DNA of 64,000 nt from Apoda limacodes. Its lineage: Eukaryota > Arthropoda > Insecta > Lepidoptera > Limacodidae. Both the position numbers and the translations under genes were made by a program. This document shows positions 24,814 to 36,417 of the stretch, one piece after another (positions within the stretch are counted from its first letter, which is position 1; every line of letters begins with the position of its first letter). The stretch lies in assembly GCA_946406115.1 (NCBI GenBank), contig OX291555.1, positions 13,100,001 to 13,164,000 on the forward strand, written 5' to 3'. Under the pieces are notes generated by a model. That model worked only from the letters and a program-made list of their open reading frames with translations. It was not told where the DNA came from and made no database searches.

Positions 24814-25682
24814 ATCGAGCCGTTTGCGAGTCGGACCCCACTTACCATTACACACGGAGTACCATTATCTATAAAAACGGCAAAAAAATCACGTATGTTA
24901 TATGGTAGCCCCCATTAAATATTTGTTTTATTTTAATTTAATGATTTATTTTTAAAGTGACTATATAACCAAATATTTTGTGAATATTTTAAGCGTCTAC
25001 CTGTTGCCATTATCAATATCGAGAAAAATCACGTTTGTTGTATAGGAGCCCCTTAAATATTTATTTTATTCTGTTTTTAGGGTTCCGTACCTCAAAAGGA
25101 AAAAAACGGAACCCTTGTAGGATCACTTTGTTGTCCGTCCGTCCGTCTGTCAAGACCCTTTTTCTCAGGAATGCGTGGAGATATCAAGCTAAAAAAAATT
25201 TTTCTACCGTACCGGAGCTGTGAAAAAAACAAACTTCTAAGCCAACGCAATCAAAAGACTGTTTCTTTTACCGTCCGTTAATGCCGGAAATTACCGCAAA
25301 TTTTCGAAACTCGCCAGGGAATCAAAACCTACAGGGTATTTCCCGTGAACTCAGAATCTTGAAATTTTGGTACAAAGCAACGTCTTATACTACAGATAAA
25401 GGAAAAAATGCGAAAACCGTAAATTTTTAGTTACATATTTTTTTTAATAATATACAACAATATATACTAAGTTTGCACGGAACCCTCGGTGCGCGAGCCA
25501 GACTCGCACTTGGCTGGTTTTTTAATATTTGTTGTTATAGTCGCAACAGAAATACATCTTCTGCGAAAATTTTAACTGTCTAACTATCACGGTTCATGAG
25601 ATACAGCCTGGTGACAGACGGACGGACGAACAGCGAAGTCTTAGTAATAGGGTTCCGCTAATTACCCTTTGAGTACGGAACA
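24814..25682 (-). repeat. Hairpin-tail repeat subtype A, interrupted by a subtype B copy
   Basis: Read on the minus strand, 25682..25524 and 25079..24814 form one A-type element matching 21091..21377 and especially 60700..61107. The break falls between tattctgttttta and atatttgttg, which are continuous in the 60.8-kb copy. The intervening 25080..25523 is a plus-strand B-type element. Confidence 0.7.
25080..25523 (+). repeat. Hairpin-tail repeat subtype B, nested insertion
   Basis: Starts gggttccgtacctcaaaagg, carries gtccgtccgtccgtctgtc, a region around cccgtgaactcagaatc, and ends with ggaaccctcggtgcgcgag, the complementary ctcgc arm, then acttggctggtttttt. The 55094..55509 copy is the same subtype on the minus strand. 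T-rich sequence at both borders could hide a short target duplication. Confidence 0.7.
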
Positions 25683-26249
25683 CTTGAAACGAGATAGAAG
25701 ACCCTTTTTGCTCATATATTATTATAAATATAAAGGAACTGTCATATATGTCGATATGAGCCCTTTTCGAAATCTACGATACATTTAGTTTTCTATACTT
25801 ATCAACAGCGGCTTTTGTTAGATAGTGCCGAGTCTAACTCTCACTTGGCTGATTTTTTAATTGTTGTTGGATAAAATCTAAGTTAAATTAAAAAAACAAG
25901 TTTAAAATAAACGAATGGTTATCTTAAACATTTTAAAAGTTATTACAATTAACAATCAATTTTTGATTCTTGGATTACCTTGAACCTTTGCCATTCAATT
26001 ACGAAAACATTACAATTATTATCAGTAGAATGTAACAAGGTAATTGTTCAGTAAATTGCAACGTGGGAGTTATTGTATGTTCATCTGTCAGGGTACTCTT
26101 CTTCATGAAGGTCTCAGGTGAATCATTGCCCACACGAGTTGTGAAATTGTTGTAATTAATGCCTTGGTGAATGCATTTTGACGATGAATAAAGCCTTTGA
26201 GGATTCCAAGAGACTGTGCAAACATGCTACAATGTTAATTTTGCCAGGC
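25683..26249. other. Intronic DNA, no gene
   Basis: At 25820..25860 a short hairpin-tail remnant (gtgccgagtctaactctcacttggc) is visible. The rest is unassigned. Confidence 0.45.
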
Positions 26250-26770
26250 AAGGAGTGCTGGCCAATATCGCTTCTTAGCCATGTTTATAAACTGTTCTCT
26301 AGAGTCGTCACAAATCGTCTCGCTGGAAGACTCGATTAGTTTCAGCCGCTAGAACAGGCCGAGTTTCGGAAAGGCTTCAGTACCGTAGATCATATTCATA
26401 CTGTACGGCAGATCGTACAATAAACTTAAGAGTATAATCAGCCGCTGTGAATGGCGTTTGTGGACTACCAAAAAGCCGTTGACTCCATCGAAACCTGGGC
26501 CGTGCTAGATTCTCTGCACCGATGACGTATAGACTGGCGATATATTGAGGTGCTGCGATGTCTTTACAACGCTGCTACGATGGCCGCCCAGTTCCAGGAC
26601 CATAGAACAAAAGCCATCCTTTTGCGTAGGGGCGTAAGACAGGGGTATTGGGGCATTTGGTAAGCTTCATCAAGTCTTTACGTCGCCTATACTGCAGAGT
26701 CTAAAGACGAAAGTCTTTGACCAGTGCGTCCTACCTGTCATGACTTACGCCGCCAAAACGTGGACACTTA

Positions 26771-27392
26771 GAGCTCTGCCTCACCGGGATGCCATGGCGA
26801 CACAAGCATGGCGACCTCTGGCATCCAAAGGTCACCGAATAGAGTAGCCATGGCTACCATTCAGTCAGTTTGACGACGTCGTAGGAATGGACGTAGAGGA
26901 GATCGCACTTATTTATTATGTTCGTCGAAGAAAAATATAGAAAAAAGCAAACTATGGGTTCATCCTTTTATATCGGATCACAGCCGAAGTGGTGTTTTTA
27001 AAACTATATAGAGATTTAAGAAAATATCCTGATAATGTCAGAATAATCATTCGATGCACTATCCCATGAGCACGGAAGGTTTAGAATTTCCACGATACAT
27101 CTTTCGGTTTTGAAACTCATTTTTTAACGTTACACAAATGTACTATAATATAAGCAAGCGTCCAAAATGGCGTTCGGTTGGCGACTGAGTGAGTGAGGTG
27201 CAGCTTATGTGCATACATTTTAGTGGCGACGTAGCCAGGCTGCCAGAGTATCCAGTCGCCACGTAGGGAATTAGCGAAATTAGCGACGTTGCCAAAGCAT
27301 CGCTAAGTGAGTGAGAGTTGATACATTTCTGTATGAATTATTTGGATACGTAGCTGGCGACGTCGCCATGGCATGCCGGTGAGGCAGAGCTC
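26771..27392 (+). mobile_element. PIF/Harbinger-type DNA transposon (622 bp), nested in the RTE LINE
   Basis: Terminal inverted repeats of about 31 bp (GAGCTCTGCCTCACCGG... with one indel) are flanked by a TTA target duplication (26768..26770 and 27393..27395). Removing the element and one TTA restores a continuous RTE reading frame, which confirms the insertion precisely. Subterminal regions are rich in gcgacgt/gtcgcca. Internally it keeps the start of a transposase gene at 26887..27051. Confidence 0.85.
26887..27051 (+). pseudogene. Harbinger transposase N-terminal fragment, frameshifted
   Basis: ATG at 26887 opens MDVEEIALIYYVRRRKI and stops. In a shifted frame the sequence continues LWVHPFISDHSRSGVF, then after another break YRDLRKYPDNVRI. 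The order RRR, then a W-V-H-P box, then G.F, then LR..P matches the N-terminal part of Harbinger transposases. The DDE nuclease domain is deleted, so the element is non-autonomous. Confidence 0.7.
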
Positions 27393-27610
27393 TTACAGCG
27401 GGGCTGGTCCATTAGACCAAAGTCGCACAGCGCGAAATGGAGCTATGTTCGAAGTCTCTCTGGGGGATCGAATCCAAAATGAGGACATTCGAGAGAGAAC
27501 CTACCTAGCTTCGACATAGCTCGCAGGATTAGCGAGCTGAAATGGCAGTGGGCTGGCCACGTCTGTCGGAGTACCAACGCCCGATGGAGCCAAATTATTA
27601 AATTAGGCAA

Positions 27611-28807
27611 GAAGCAAGACGTTACATCAAATTTATATGAAAAACCCCAAAAACTAATAATTAAAGCATAAACCTGTGAGACTTGATCTTATGATGGAAG
27701 AACTATTTACAAATAATTAATTTGTACGGAACCTTCGATGCGCGAGGCAGACTCGCACATTGCCGGTTTTTTTCTATAAACTGAGTTTACACTATCATTT
27801 TTGCTAAACGCGTAACGTTTTATAAACACATAACAATACGAAACATTTTAGAAAGAGCTTATGACTAGTTCAACAATTTCTACAAAGCATATGTTTGAAA
27901 TATGCTTTGCATGAAGAGTAATTAAAAATTTCAAGTGCCGACGCTAGTTAACCCCTATTTGCCCCTTAATAAAATGTATTTCTTGTATTCCAATTAAAAC
28001 GTCAGTGACTTTTGATGTAGCTGCACCTTTTATGCACGCTTAGTTACCTATCACGTCCTCTTTATCAGTCAAGCAACACTGGTATTTAAAACATCAATCA
28101 AAATTAAGATTAAGCTGAGGTATAAATACACATAAGTTATTATTTCCACTGATGGGTGTAATGGAATTAAGATGTTAATCGGGTCATAAAATTAGTAACA
28201 ACAACTTTATTGTCCAATCTAATAAGCGGTTTTGCCAATTACAGTAATTACCTGCAATTACATGCTTACCAGTTAATTAAATATAAGCAGTCAATATTCA
28301 CTAGTCAGGGGTTTAGAAACAAAGGTATTTGAGCCAAATATGGTTCTTAAAGCTAAGTATGGCTTGCTTAAGAGTGCGCTTTTCTTGGCCGCCTTTCAAA
28401 TGCACCTTTTTTTAAAAAATTAATTATTATAAATCTAATGTACAGGCGACATATGAACCGCTTGTTTTTACAAATTTGCAATAAAAGCAATAATGGCAGA
28501 TTATTAAATTTGCGTAACAAAAAACGTAGGGAGGGGATTAGTCAACGATTTCGAAATAGAAATTTTGTTATATAATTGAAGTTTCGAGATAATAAAAGAA
28601 AAGAAAAAATTGCAACAAGATGTGTCATGATAAACAGATATAAGTGTATAAGTGTATAAGAATATAGAAGTAAGTGTAATAAGTGTTATCATATTGTTTG
28701 GCTAGTATAATCGTCTGATTAAAAATTATTACCAGCCTTACATTCACTTTAGCGTTGTAGCACTCATGAAATTCTTTTTATTTTATCTTTTTTTTTTGCA
28801 GGCACTC
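27611..28807. other. Intronic DNA, no gene
   Basis: 27717..27776 is a hairpin-tail remnant (tacggaaccttcgatgcgcgag ending cacattgccggtttttt in pieces). The rest is AT-rich and unassigned. Confidence 0.45.
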
Positions 28808-29184
28808 TTAAGAGAATACGATTCGTAGCGCCTCGCAGCGTGCTTCATACAAAAGAATTTCTTACTTATTTTTGACACTTCCTAATCAAACATAACGAAG
28901 TTTTAAAGACATGTTCTAGGAATAAAACTTTGCAGTGTGCCAGTTTTCTATTAAATTGTATACGTTAATAGTTAAGAAGATTCCAGTTTTTCATACAAAT
29001 AGTCTCAATAAAGTTTTTGAGTAACTTAAAACCATTTTTCAGGATTTTGGAAAACCACAAACATAGATATTCGGCTTGAGACCATGACTACAAAATATTA
29101 CAGTGTTTGATCAGTAAATGACAAAAATAAATGAAAATTCGTTTGTATGAAGCACGCTGCGAGCCGCGGATTGTGTTCTCTTAA
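28808..29184 (+). mobile_element. TTAA-flanked MITE, copy 1 (377 bp)
   Basis: Bounded by TTAA (28808..28811 and 29181..29184). The ends are long imperfect inverted repeats of about 80 bp: left GAGAATACGATTCG then cgcctcgcagcg and gcttcatacaaa; right the complement, with gacaaaaa/tttttgtc and tgatcaaac also mirrored. There is no coding capacity. TTAA targeting suggests mobilisation by a piggyBac-type transposase. Confidence 0.8.
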
Positions 29185-29755
29185 TCGATTATTATGAAAC
29201 AACAACATAATTCAAACAAGTTAAATATGTAGGTCGTATTTGTCTCCTCTACCTTTCGCGTGATGAACAGTCGCGTTAAATTCAGTATTATGTATGTTAA
29301 TATATTCACACAGTGTTAGGGAGCGTAGGTAGGTGTGTTAAATTGTATTGTGCTTACTATTACATCAATTAATAATGTCGTTTTTGCCAGAAGATTTGTG
29401 ATTGTGACGTTACATCCTGTCTATCTCCATATTTAAGGTAACCCTTCTGAATTTAGATTAAGATCGGTTCATAAGTTTTAATTGCGGAAACGTAAAACAG
29501 ACAGACATAGTTACATGCTGCATAATCCCGACTTTCTTCTTATTGTTTGTATTGAAACTGGTTATGGGATTATATATTATTCTATGCCTAGTCTTTTAGT
29601 TTACCACTTTTAATTTAAAGTTGGTAATATACGGCGTATAAGACATATATATGTATAAAGCAAATTAAGTCCAGATATACACTGCATCAAAAGCAGTGTT
29701 GCAACGATAGGTTCTAACCAAAGAGGCTATCTACCACACAAGAATGTGAGTGTAT

Positions 29756-30060
29756 ATTCAGCCACTGGTTACCCCCTTCTGGGCAAAAAAAATCGTGGAG
29801 GTAAACATAAATACATATGTGAATAGCTGTGTTCTGTATCTTGAACGATTACAGCACAAAGTACTTTTTTTCTTGACGTATGCAGGTTTCCTCACGATGT
29901 TTTCCTTCACCGAAAAGCCAGTGTGAATAAATAAATCAGCGTACATGAGAAATTACGAAAAGATCATTGGTACACGCCGACCTCGGGGTTCGAACCTCCG
30001 CCACTTGGGACGTGAAGGGAAATTTAAACCCCTCGGCTACCACCGACTATATACGAAGTA
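29756..30060 (-). repeat. tRNA-derived SINE (minus strand)
   Basis: On the minus strand the 5' head (30055..29990) has pol III A-box-like GGTAGCCGAGGGG and B-box-like GGTTCGAACCCC. It is followed by a body with cttttcggtgaaggaaaac and atcgtgaggaaacctgcata, the lepidopteran SINE/LINE tail. Related: 41090..41290 and 19740..20105. Confidence 0.55.
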
Positions 30061-32206
30061 CATAATAGCAAAGACAACATATACTATGTTGTACTCTGAA
30101 AAGTTTGGGGTTCCGTAATATATAAGGTCGAAGAATTCGTGTCGGAATGCTAGTTAGTAGATAAAATACTAATAAACCCTATTTACATATATGTAAGTAT
30201 GTATTTACACTGCAAACGTGCCCTAAAGTATATTTTTGTACAGAACCCCAAAAACAAAACTGTGATTGTGTATCATGTCTAAAACGTTTACATAACCTGT
30301 CCCGCCCTATTAAATATGCAACAACACTTGCGCAGTCGGTTAAGTGGTCCATTCATTGTGTATTTATTCGTTATGCTTAATAAATACACAAAAACTATCA
30401 AAAGAATAGCCCAATTGTTGCGCGGCCCATTTTGCGTGGCGACATCTTGTGGTACGTGCCCATTGTTAGTAAAAAAGGCCTACTGTATGAAATTAATGAA
30501 GCAAACGATCTTGGCTTTTTGGTTATTTTAATAGAAAGAAATTATATATATAAACAGCCGGCCATGAGTGATTCTTTCACACGGTTGCGCAGCCGTTTAA
30601 ATAATAAGAAAAAAATCAGACATATGTCTTAACTTGTTCCTTATTCGAATTAGGTTTCTCTAAATAACTTTGCCTATGCAATGAGTAACCAAACTGTTTT
30701 TAGATTTTCTGATCAATTTTTTTGACAGGAAAGACAAACTTAGTAAACTGCTTTGAGGCTTTAACGGAAACGGGGGTTCAAAATTAAATAGAGTAAATAA
30801 ATAATTATTATATTAAATAAAAAATTTATATTATTATAATATCTTAACTGAAACCATCTGTACCAAAATTAAACTTTTATTCATACTAGTATTTTAAATG
30901 CGAAATTTTGTTTGTAATTCCTTCACGTCGGTGCAACGGACGCAGTTGAGCTCAAATTTGCACAGGCGAAGTTAAAGCGTCAGAGAAGGATAAAGGCTAT
31001 CGATTATCCTGGACAATTCAAAAGTTCCCACAGGAACAAATATGATCGATTTCTACGATGCTATGCTATAGCAATATCCTTATTTTACTCGTAATCAAGG
31101 AGTTGCCGTAAAAGTCCCACGCCATTACTGAATACAGCACTGGCGGAGCCGCGGACAAACCTATAAATTTGCCTCAAATCATTGCCTGACCGCAATGAGC
31201 CTAATGAACTTTTGAACTTAGAAGAACTTTTTCAAATTTTTTTCAGACCATTTCAGACAAAAACTTAACAATTGTTGATGCTTTTGAACCAAATTTCTTT
31301 AAAAACAGTTATTTGTTACGCAAGGCTGGAAAGTTGCTATTTGGCGTGAGTGCCTATATTAAATACCGAGCAAGCGAAGAATTCAAAGTTTGAACCCACG
31401 AGCGAGGCGAATGGTTCAAAAATTTAAGCCTGAGCAATGCAAGGGATTCTAAGGCCCTTAAGGTATGTTTTATGAGTCTTAAACGAAGAAAGATAATTTT
31501 AATGTATGTATATTTACTTATCATGTATGTATATGTCGCAGTAAGATGGGTAAAGCTGTGACATAGTTATATAGTTACATACCCCAATTAAAATATATTA
31601 GTACACAAATCTTTTATAGATTATACGTACGTACTAAGTCCCCTTATAAGTAGTAATGTGTTTATTCTGTGACTTGTTACATATTTAGTATAAGGTCTCG
31701 TTGACACCCTTGGAAAAGAAGGACTTGGACTTTGGTAAGGAACCCTAAAAATAATAACATACTCAACTAAACTAAAGACTAAATAGTAATTTTAGAGCTA
31801 CGAGTATAGTGGGTAATATTGCACCATAAATAATCAAATAAAATAATTAAAATACGAATAAGGTACGTGACGCGACTGCTCTGCCTACTCAATCTCCTAT
31901 TTAGAAATTACTAATATAGAAAGGCCAGGAAGCGATATATGTCAAACCGCAATGCATGTCGTACCTTTACGCAAAGTAAGGCTTTCATAAGATGAGAATT
32001 ATTGTAGATATATCTGAAAATCTTATGAACCGCTTTTATTCAAATCAATTTTCTTGGAAGTATTTATGAAGCTCTATTATTGTCATATTTTACAAACACG
32101 AGGAGTCTTATACCGCTTTTTAGATAAGGATCATCGATTAATTCTCACAGCTCGCCTTTTAACAGATTCAAATATCAAATAAAATGCCATAATGTACCAG
32201 ACCCAG
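30061..32206. other. Intronic DNA, no gene recognised
   Basis: AT-rich. Overlapping small frames at 30316-30632 show no known motif. A GC-richer patch at 31340-31440 (gagcaagcgaagaattc, acgagcgaggcgaat) looks like another old repeat. Confidence 0.4.
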
Positions 32207-32303
32207 GTGCAGTATCCCAGAGATGGCAGCAGTTCACCATATGGAGCCTGGCTTATAAAATAGCCATCTTTGCCACGAGGTAAAGATGACTTGGCTCTGT
32301 TTT
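32207..32303 (-). mobile_element. Short fragment of the CR1/Zenon-like LINE
   Basis: The segment gcccagagatggcagcagt-like (here tcccagagatggcagcagt), ccatatgg and tggctctgtt aligns in order with 34700..34805, the C-terminal reverse-transcriptase region of the minus-strand LINE. It is only about 100 bp long and diverged. Confidence 0.65.
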
Positions 32304-32903
32304 TGCTATTAAAATGTTTTATTCCTTAAATAAATATGGAGTCATTTCGATTCACTAAGTTTAATTCCACATTTTAGTGTTTATAAAACTGTACTTTATT
32401 ATTGACTGCTATTTGAGCTTTCATTATAAGAAATAAAGAAAGCTTTTTTATTGCAGCCTACTACACTACATGAGGCAGTGTCTTAGACGAAGATTGCAAT
32501 AGCGTTGTTTTCCAGTTTTGATATTTCAGAGGTATAAATAAAGTTAAACAATAACATGTATCATAACCTCATCTGAAAATATGCAATTGAAGGCAAGCAC
32601 CTCAAGGTATCTCTACTCAAGGTTAAGAGACGTTATTTTTTTCCTGTTACACTAAAAAAATGTTACACCTAAACACTAACTGTTATTACACGAAACTTTG
32701 TGTACCTATTATTACATAAATTACTTTGTCTTTAAGGTTCATTATACAGATTACGTTGCCTTCCATTACAAACCGTAAAAAAACTCAAAACAATAGATTA
32801 TTTCTAATAAATGGCTGCCGAGCTCGCCGTGACAGCTACTTCCATATATAAAAGATCATTGACTTCATAATGTTGGGATTGGAACAAAAGATTTTATAAA
32901 AAA

Positions 32904-33360
32904 ACTAGCTGTGCCCGCGACTTAGTGCGCGTTGAATTATAGATTTGACTTAAAAAGTATACAACAACTGATGTGGAATGGTTAAGAATATAAACGAATA
33001 GCTTGTCTGTTTCACTGACCCTCAAACGGGATATGTAGAGCTAGCATGCGAAAGGCAATTGATCCATGCCCGGACCATTCAGTGTTTTTCCTTGCGCTTT
33101 ATTTATTGTCACCGCATAAAGTGAGGTAAGAGCAACTGATCCATGCCAGGACCATTCAATGTCTTTCCTTGCGCTTAATTTATTGTAACAGCATAAAGTA
33201 AGGTAAAAGCAAATGATCCATGTCCGGACCATTCAGTGTCTTTCCTTGCGCTTTATTTATTGTCACAGCATAAAGTAGTAAAAGAAATTGATTCGTGCCC
33301 GCAAAATGCAATGTCTTTTATTGCGCTTAATTTATTGTCACAGCATAAAGTAAGCCAACC
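32904..33360 (-). repeat. Helicase-derived minisatellite in a Helitron-like context (about 4 x 77 bp)
   Basis: Units start at 33060, 33137, 33214 and 33289 (periods 77, 77, 75). Each contains ttgcgctttatttattgtcac and gcataaagt. On the minus strand one unit reads LYAVTINKAQGKTLNGPG, which carries the T-x-N-K-x-Q-G-x-T helicase motif of PIF1/Helitron-type helicases. As 77 is not a multiple of 3, successive units shift frame, so the array is not coding. The flank at 32904 (actagctgtgcccgcgac) is a Lep1/Helitron-like end. Confidence 0.6.
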
Positions 33361-33568
33361 GGTAATTGTAAAAGTTTGTAACGAAATAGATGTTTTATAA
33401 AAAGGATTTGGGGTTTAAAAACTCGCTCACCTGCTCGCTTGGAGCGATTTATTGCCGTCGAAATCTCTGGCTGCATTATTTGACGTTAACTAAAAGAAAA
33501 AACTTTTAGTTTTGTTTCCTTATTTAAGGTTTTGTTTAATTATCTTAATCTTAAATATCCTAATATAA

Positions 33569-34198
33569 TTGTATAATGACATGTTGAACATCAACAACAT
33601 GCATTGTTATGCAGATGACAGTACTGGAGACGGTTATTACGCGGGTCGTGCAAACATCCCTCGTTCCGTTGTGGAGGCAAACCGCGGAGAACTTGTAACT
33701 CAAATCGAGACCATACTGTCCAAGGTCTCTAACTGGGAACGGGTAAACTTTGTCCGATTCAACCCTACAAAGACATTCACCGCTAAAAAAAACCCCATTC
33801 ACTGTAGTCCCACAATTCCAGAACACTGCCCTCTCCATCTCCAAGAGCATTGGGATCCTTGGTGTTGTCATCTCTAGCGATGTTCAGTTCCGAGATCAAG
33901 ACAAGGTGAAGCTGGCGCCCAAAAAACTAGGTGTACTGAACAGAGGGAGGCAGTACTTACGTCGGGGCAGAGGTTGCTGCTTTACAAGTCGCAAATTCGG
34001 CCCCATATACTACTAGTAGTAGTAGTACTGCTGCCATCTCTGGGCAGGTGCACCCGGATACCAGCTTGGCCCTTTTGACTCGGTTCAACGGGCTGTGAGA
34101 ATTGCCGACGATCCCAAACTCACTTGCCGTATCGAACCCTTAAGGCTGAGGAGAGACTTCTACCGCTATTACAATGGGATGTGTCGGCAACGCGCGAG
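33569..34198 (+). mobile_element. CR1/Zenon-like LINE fragment, plus-strand copy
   Basis: Encodes the reverse-transcriptase palm from HCYADDSTGD (catalytic YADD intact) onward. It has a 12-bp deletion, a frameshift after the AKK block near 33785, a taken-over stop and a short TAG repeat at 34012..34024. The C-terminal part is deleted between about 34165 and 34180. Ends abruptly at cggcaacgcgcgag, directly against the poly-T of the opposite copy. Confidence 0.8.
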
Positions 34199-35213
34199 TT
34201 TTTTTTTTTTTTTTATACCACTAAGGTGGCAAACAAGCCTACGGCCCGCCTGATGGTAAGCGGTCACCGAAGCCTATGGACGCTTGCAACACCAGGGGCA
34301 TCACTCGCGCGTTGCCGACCCTTCAGAAATCTAATAACTTCTTTTTTGAAGAACCCAATACTGTAGTCCTTAGAGAAAACCTTGGCAGGGAGCTCATTCC
34401 ACAACCCAAGGGTTCGCGGGAGGAAGTTTCTCTGAAACCGCACTGTGCGCGACCATTTTGGTTCCAAAGTGTGAGAATGAATTCCCTGTCGATGGCGAGC
34501 GGTGCGATGGTAGAAAGTAGCCGTGGGCATCATTTCGAACAATTCCTCAGAACACAATCTATTGTACAAGCGGTAGAACACACACAGGGAGGCAAAGTCT
34601 CTCCTCAGACTTAAGGGCTCGATACCGCAAGTGAGTTTGGAATCGTCGACAATTCTCACAGCCCGTCGTTGAACCGAGTCAAAAGGGCCAAGCTGGTATC
34701 CAGGTGCACCCGCCCAGAGATGGCAGCAGTACTCCATATGGGGCCGGACTTGCGACTTGTAAAGTAGCAACCTTTGACCCGACGTGAAGTACTGCTTCGC
34801 TCTGTTGAGTACACCAAGTTTTTTGGACGCCAGCTTTACCTTGTCTAGCAAATGATCTCGGAACTGAACATCGCTGGAGATGTCAACGCCAAGGATCCCA
34901 ATGCTCTTGGAGATGGAGAGGGGAGTGTTCTGGAATTGTGGGACCACAGTGAATGGGGTTTTCTTAGCGGTGAACGCGCAGACTTGTGTCTTTGAAGGGT
35001 TGAATCGGACCAAGTTTTCCCGCCCCCAGTCAGAGATCTTGGACAGACCGATCTCGATTTGAGACACAAGTTCTTCACGCTTTTCTTCCACAACGGAACG
35101 TGGGATGCTTGCACGGCCCGTGTAATAAGCGTCTCCAGTACTGTCATCTGCATAGCAATGTATGTTGTTGATGTCCAACATATCATTGATGTGCAGTAGA
35201 AACACTAAACTTC
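34199..35213 (-). mobile_element. CR1/Zenon-like LINE, 5'-truncated minus-strand copy with 3' tail
   Basis: A 313-codon frame (35205..34264) runs uninterrupted from LLHINDML through YADDSTGDAYYTG (reverse-transcriptase motif C) and the thumb/C-terminal region (RPHMEYCCHLW, RNFLPRTLGLWNELP) to the stop. A roughly 50-bp 3' UTR and a poly(A) follow (plus-strand T-run 34199..34214). The endonuclease and the first reverse-transcriptase motifs are missing, so it cannot move alone. The intact frame marks it as the youngest LINE here. Clade assignment is inferred from motif style and the tail. Confidence 0.85.
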
Positions 35214-35754
35214 ACTAGCAAAACATTTATGACATCACGCTTGTTTTCCGGAAGGGTAGTCAGTTACGGCAGACTTCCACCTGCTACGATCTTTGCACAC
35301 TTATGCTATATAATTAATGAAATTCCGCCAGTGTTTTTAAAACGTGTGTCGATTCTAACGTACTATTTACCTCACTTTTTCTAAGAGCTCTCCTCTATAT
35401 GACTAAAGTAAGATTACGGTGACTTTGAATAAACTGAGAACAACAAAGTTTGGGCGACGACAGCATTACAACGACTGAGCTAATAAAAGTTTGTGGAGCT
35501 CCAATTGCTTTAAAAGTTAGCAAAGCTCTTTAATGTTATCATCTGTAAGTGCAGTACCACTGGAGATTTGGAACGAAAGTGTGGTGGTATTATTCTTCAA
35601 TAAGGGAAACTAAACCCTTCTTTAGTACTATCAAAACCGACCGATATCACTCCTAAGAGGGAGAGGGACTTCATATCCCCGAATCGGCCGAAAGAAACTT
35701 TAAGAAGAAAGCCTTAGGAGAACAAAATTAGTCAAGGCATTTAGCAATCTTTCT
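35214..35754. other. No recognisable feature
   Basis: No supported gene or repeat between the LINE pair and the next RTE fragment. Confidence 0.45.
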
Positions 35755-36024
35755 CAAGTCTTCTCGTCACCGGCAGTAGAGTCTGCAGACGAAGGTCTTT
35801 CACCAAGCATGGCTAGTCCACATACTCAAAAGTACTTAGTCTAATCTGAAATAAGGACTTTCGGAAGGGAACTAATAAAGTTATCAACATACTTGTAGCT
35901 CGTAGAATTTGCGAGCTGAAGTGGCAGTAGTAGGTTATAGTAGCTATAAGGAAGAGGAAATCGAGAACTGGCGCACCATAAAGTACACTAATATTCAGCA
36001 TTGGACTGAATATGATGATGATGG
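35755..36024 (+). mobile_element. RTE-type LINE 3' fragment
   Basis: Broken pieces of the RTE C-terminus (KVFHQAWLV-like, then ARRICELKWQ near 35903) lead to the family's 3' end, cagcattggactgaatatg followed by ATGATG. It is heavily 5'-truncated. Confidence 0.6.
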
Positions 36025-36417
36025 AATAGTTGGTGGGTGACGCTACGCGTTCCCGTTTAAAGCCTTTTTTAATGTCAAACCCATCTATGTGTGGGGGCAC
36101 ACAGTAAACCTTTTCTTTATATACTAGGGTTATTTTACATTAAAATAGAAAAGTAAAAAAGTAGAAAAAAAAACCTTAACTACAAGACTACTAGCGATTA
36201 AGAGCGTAAAGAGCGTTTTGCGCCTGTGTTGCCGATTTTTAATATATATTGTGATATTGAAGAAAATGTAATATTGGTCGCTACAACTTTTATTGTAGTC
36301 TACGAAACTTCGGCCTCCTTCCAAGAATTATAGCTGACTCTGTTACGACAGTGGAAGCAGAAAAGTCTACACACATAATACGAGTAAATATTTACTGGCT
36401 TCTTTATATTTCGTCTA

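Larger units (their letters stand above)
26250..27610 (+). mobile_element. RTE-type LINE remnant, split by a Harbinger insertion
   Basis: Readable reverse-transcriptase blocks with stops and frameshifts run on the plus strand: ISLLSHVYKLFSRV near 26265, FVDYQKAVDSIETWAVL near 26458 (motif A; Asp kept, KAFD changed to KAVD), and a GVRQG motif near 26630. An internal deletion then removes the YADD region, and the frame resumes with LKTKVFDQCVLPVMTYAAK near 26700. After the inserted DNA the frame continues at 27396 with the C-terminal part (IARRISELKWQWAGHVCR, near 27510). It is a dead, 5'-truncated element. The same family occurs at 35755..36024 and 39440..39855. Confidence 0.8.

Noticed and set aside
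33041..33232. 63-codon minus frame as a real helicase gene
   Set aside because: It spans minisatellite units that shift frame; it is only a fragment of a helicase motif.
27000..34000. CRISPR-like array
   Set aside because: The only tandem array (33060..33357) has no spacers and the sequence is eukaryotic.
34276..34614. 112-codon plus-strand frame inside the LINE
   Set aside because: It is antisense to the intact LINE frame.
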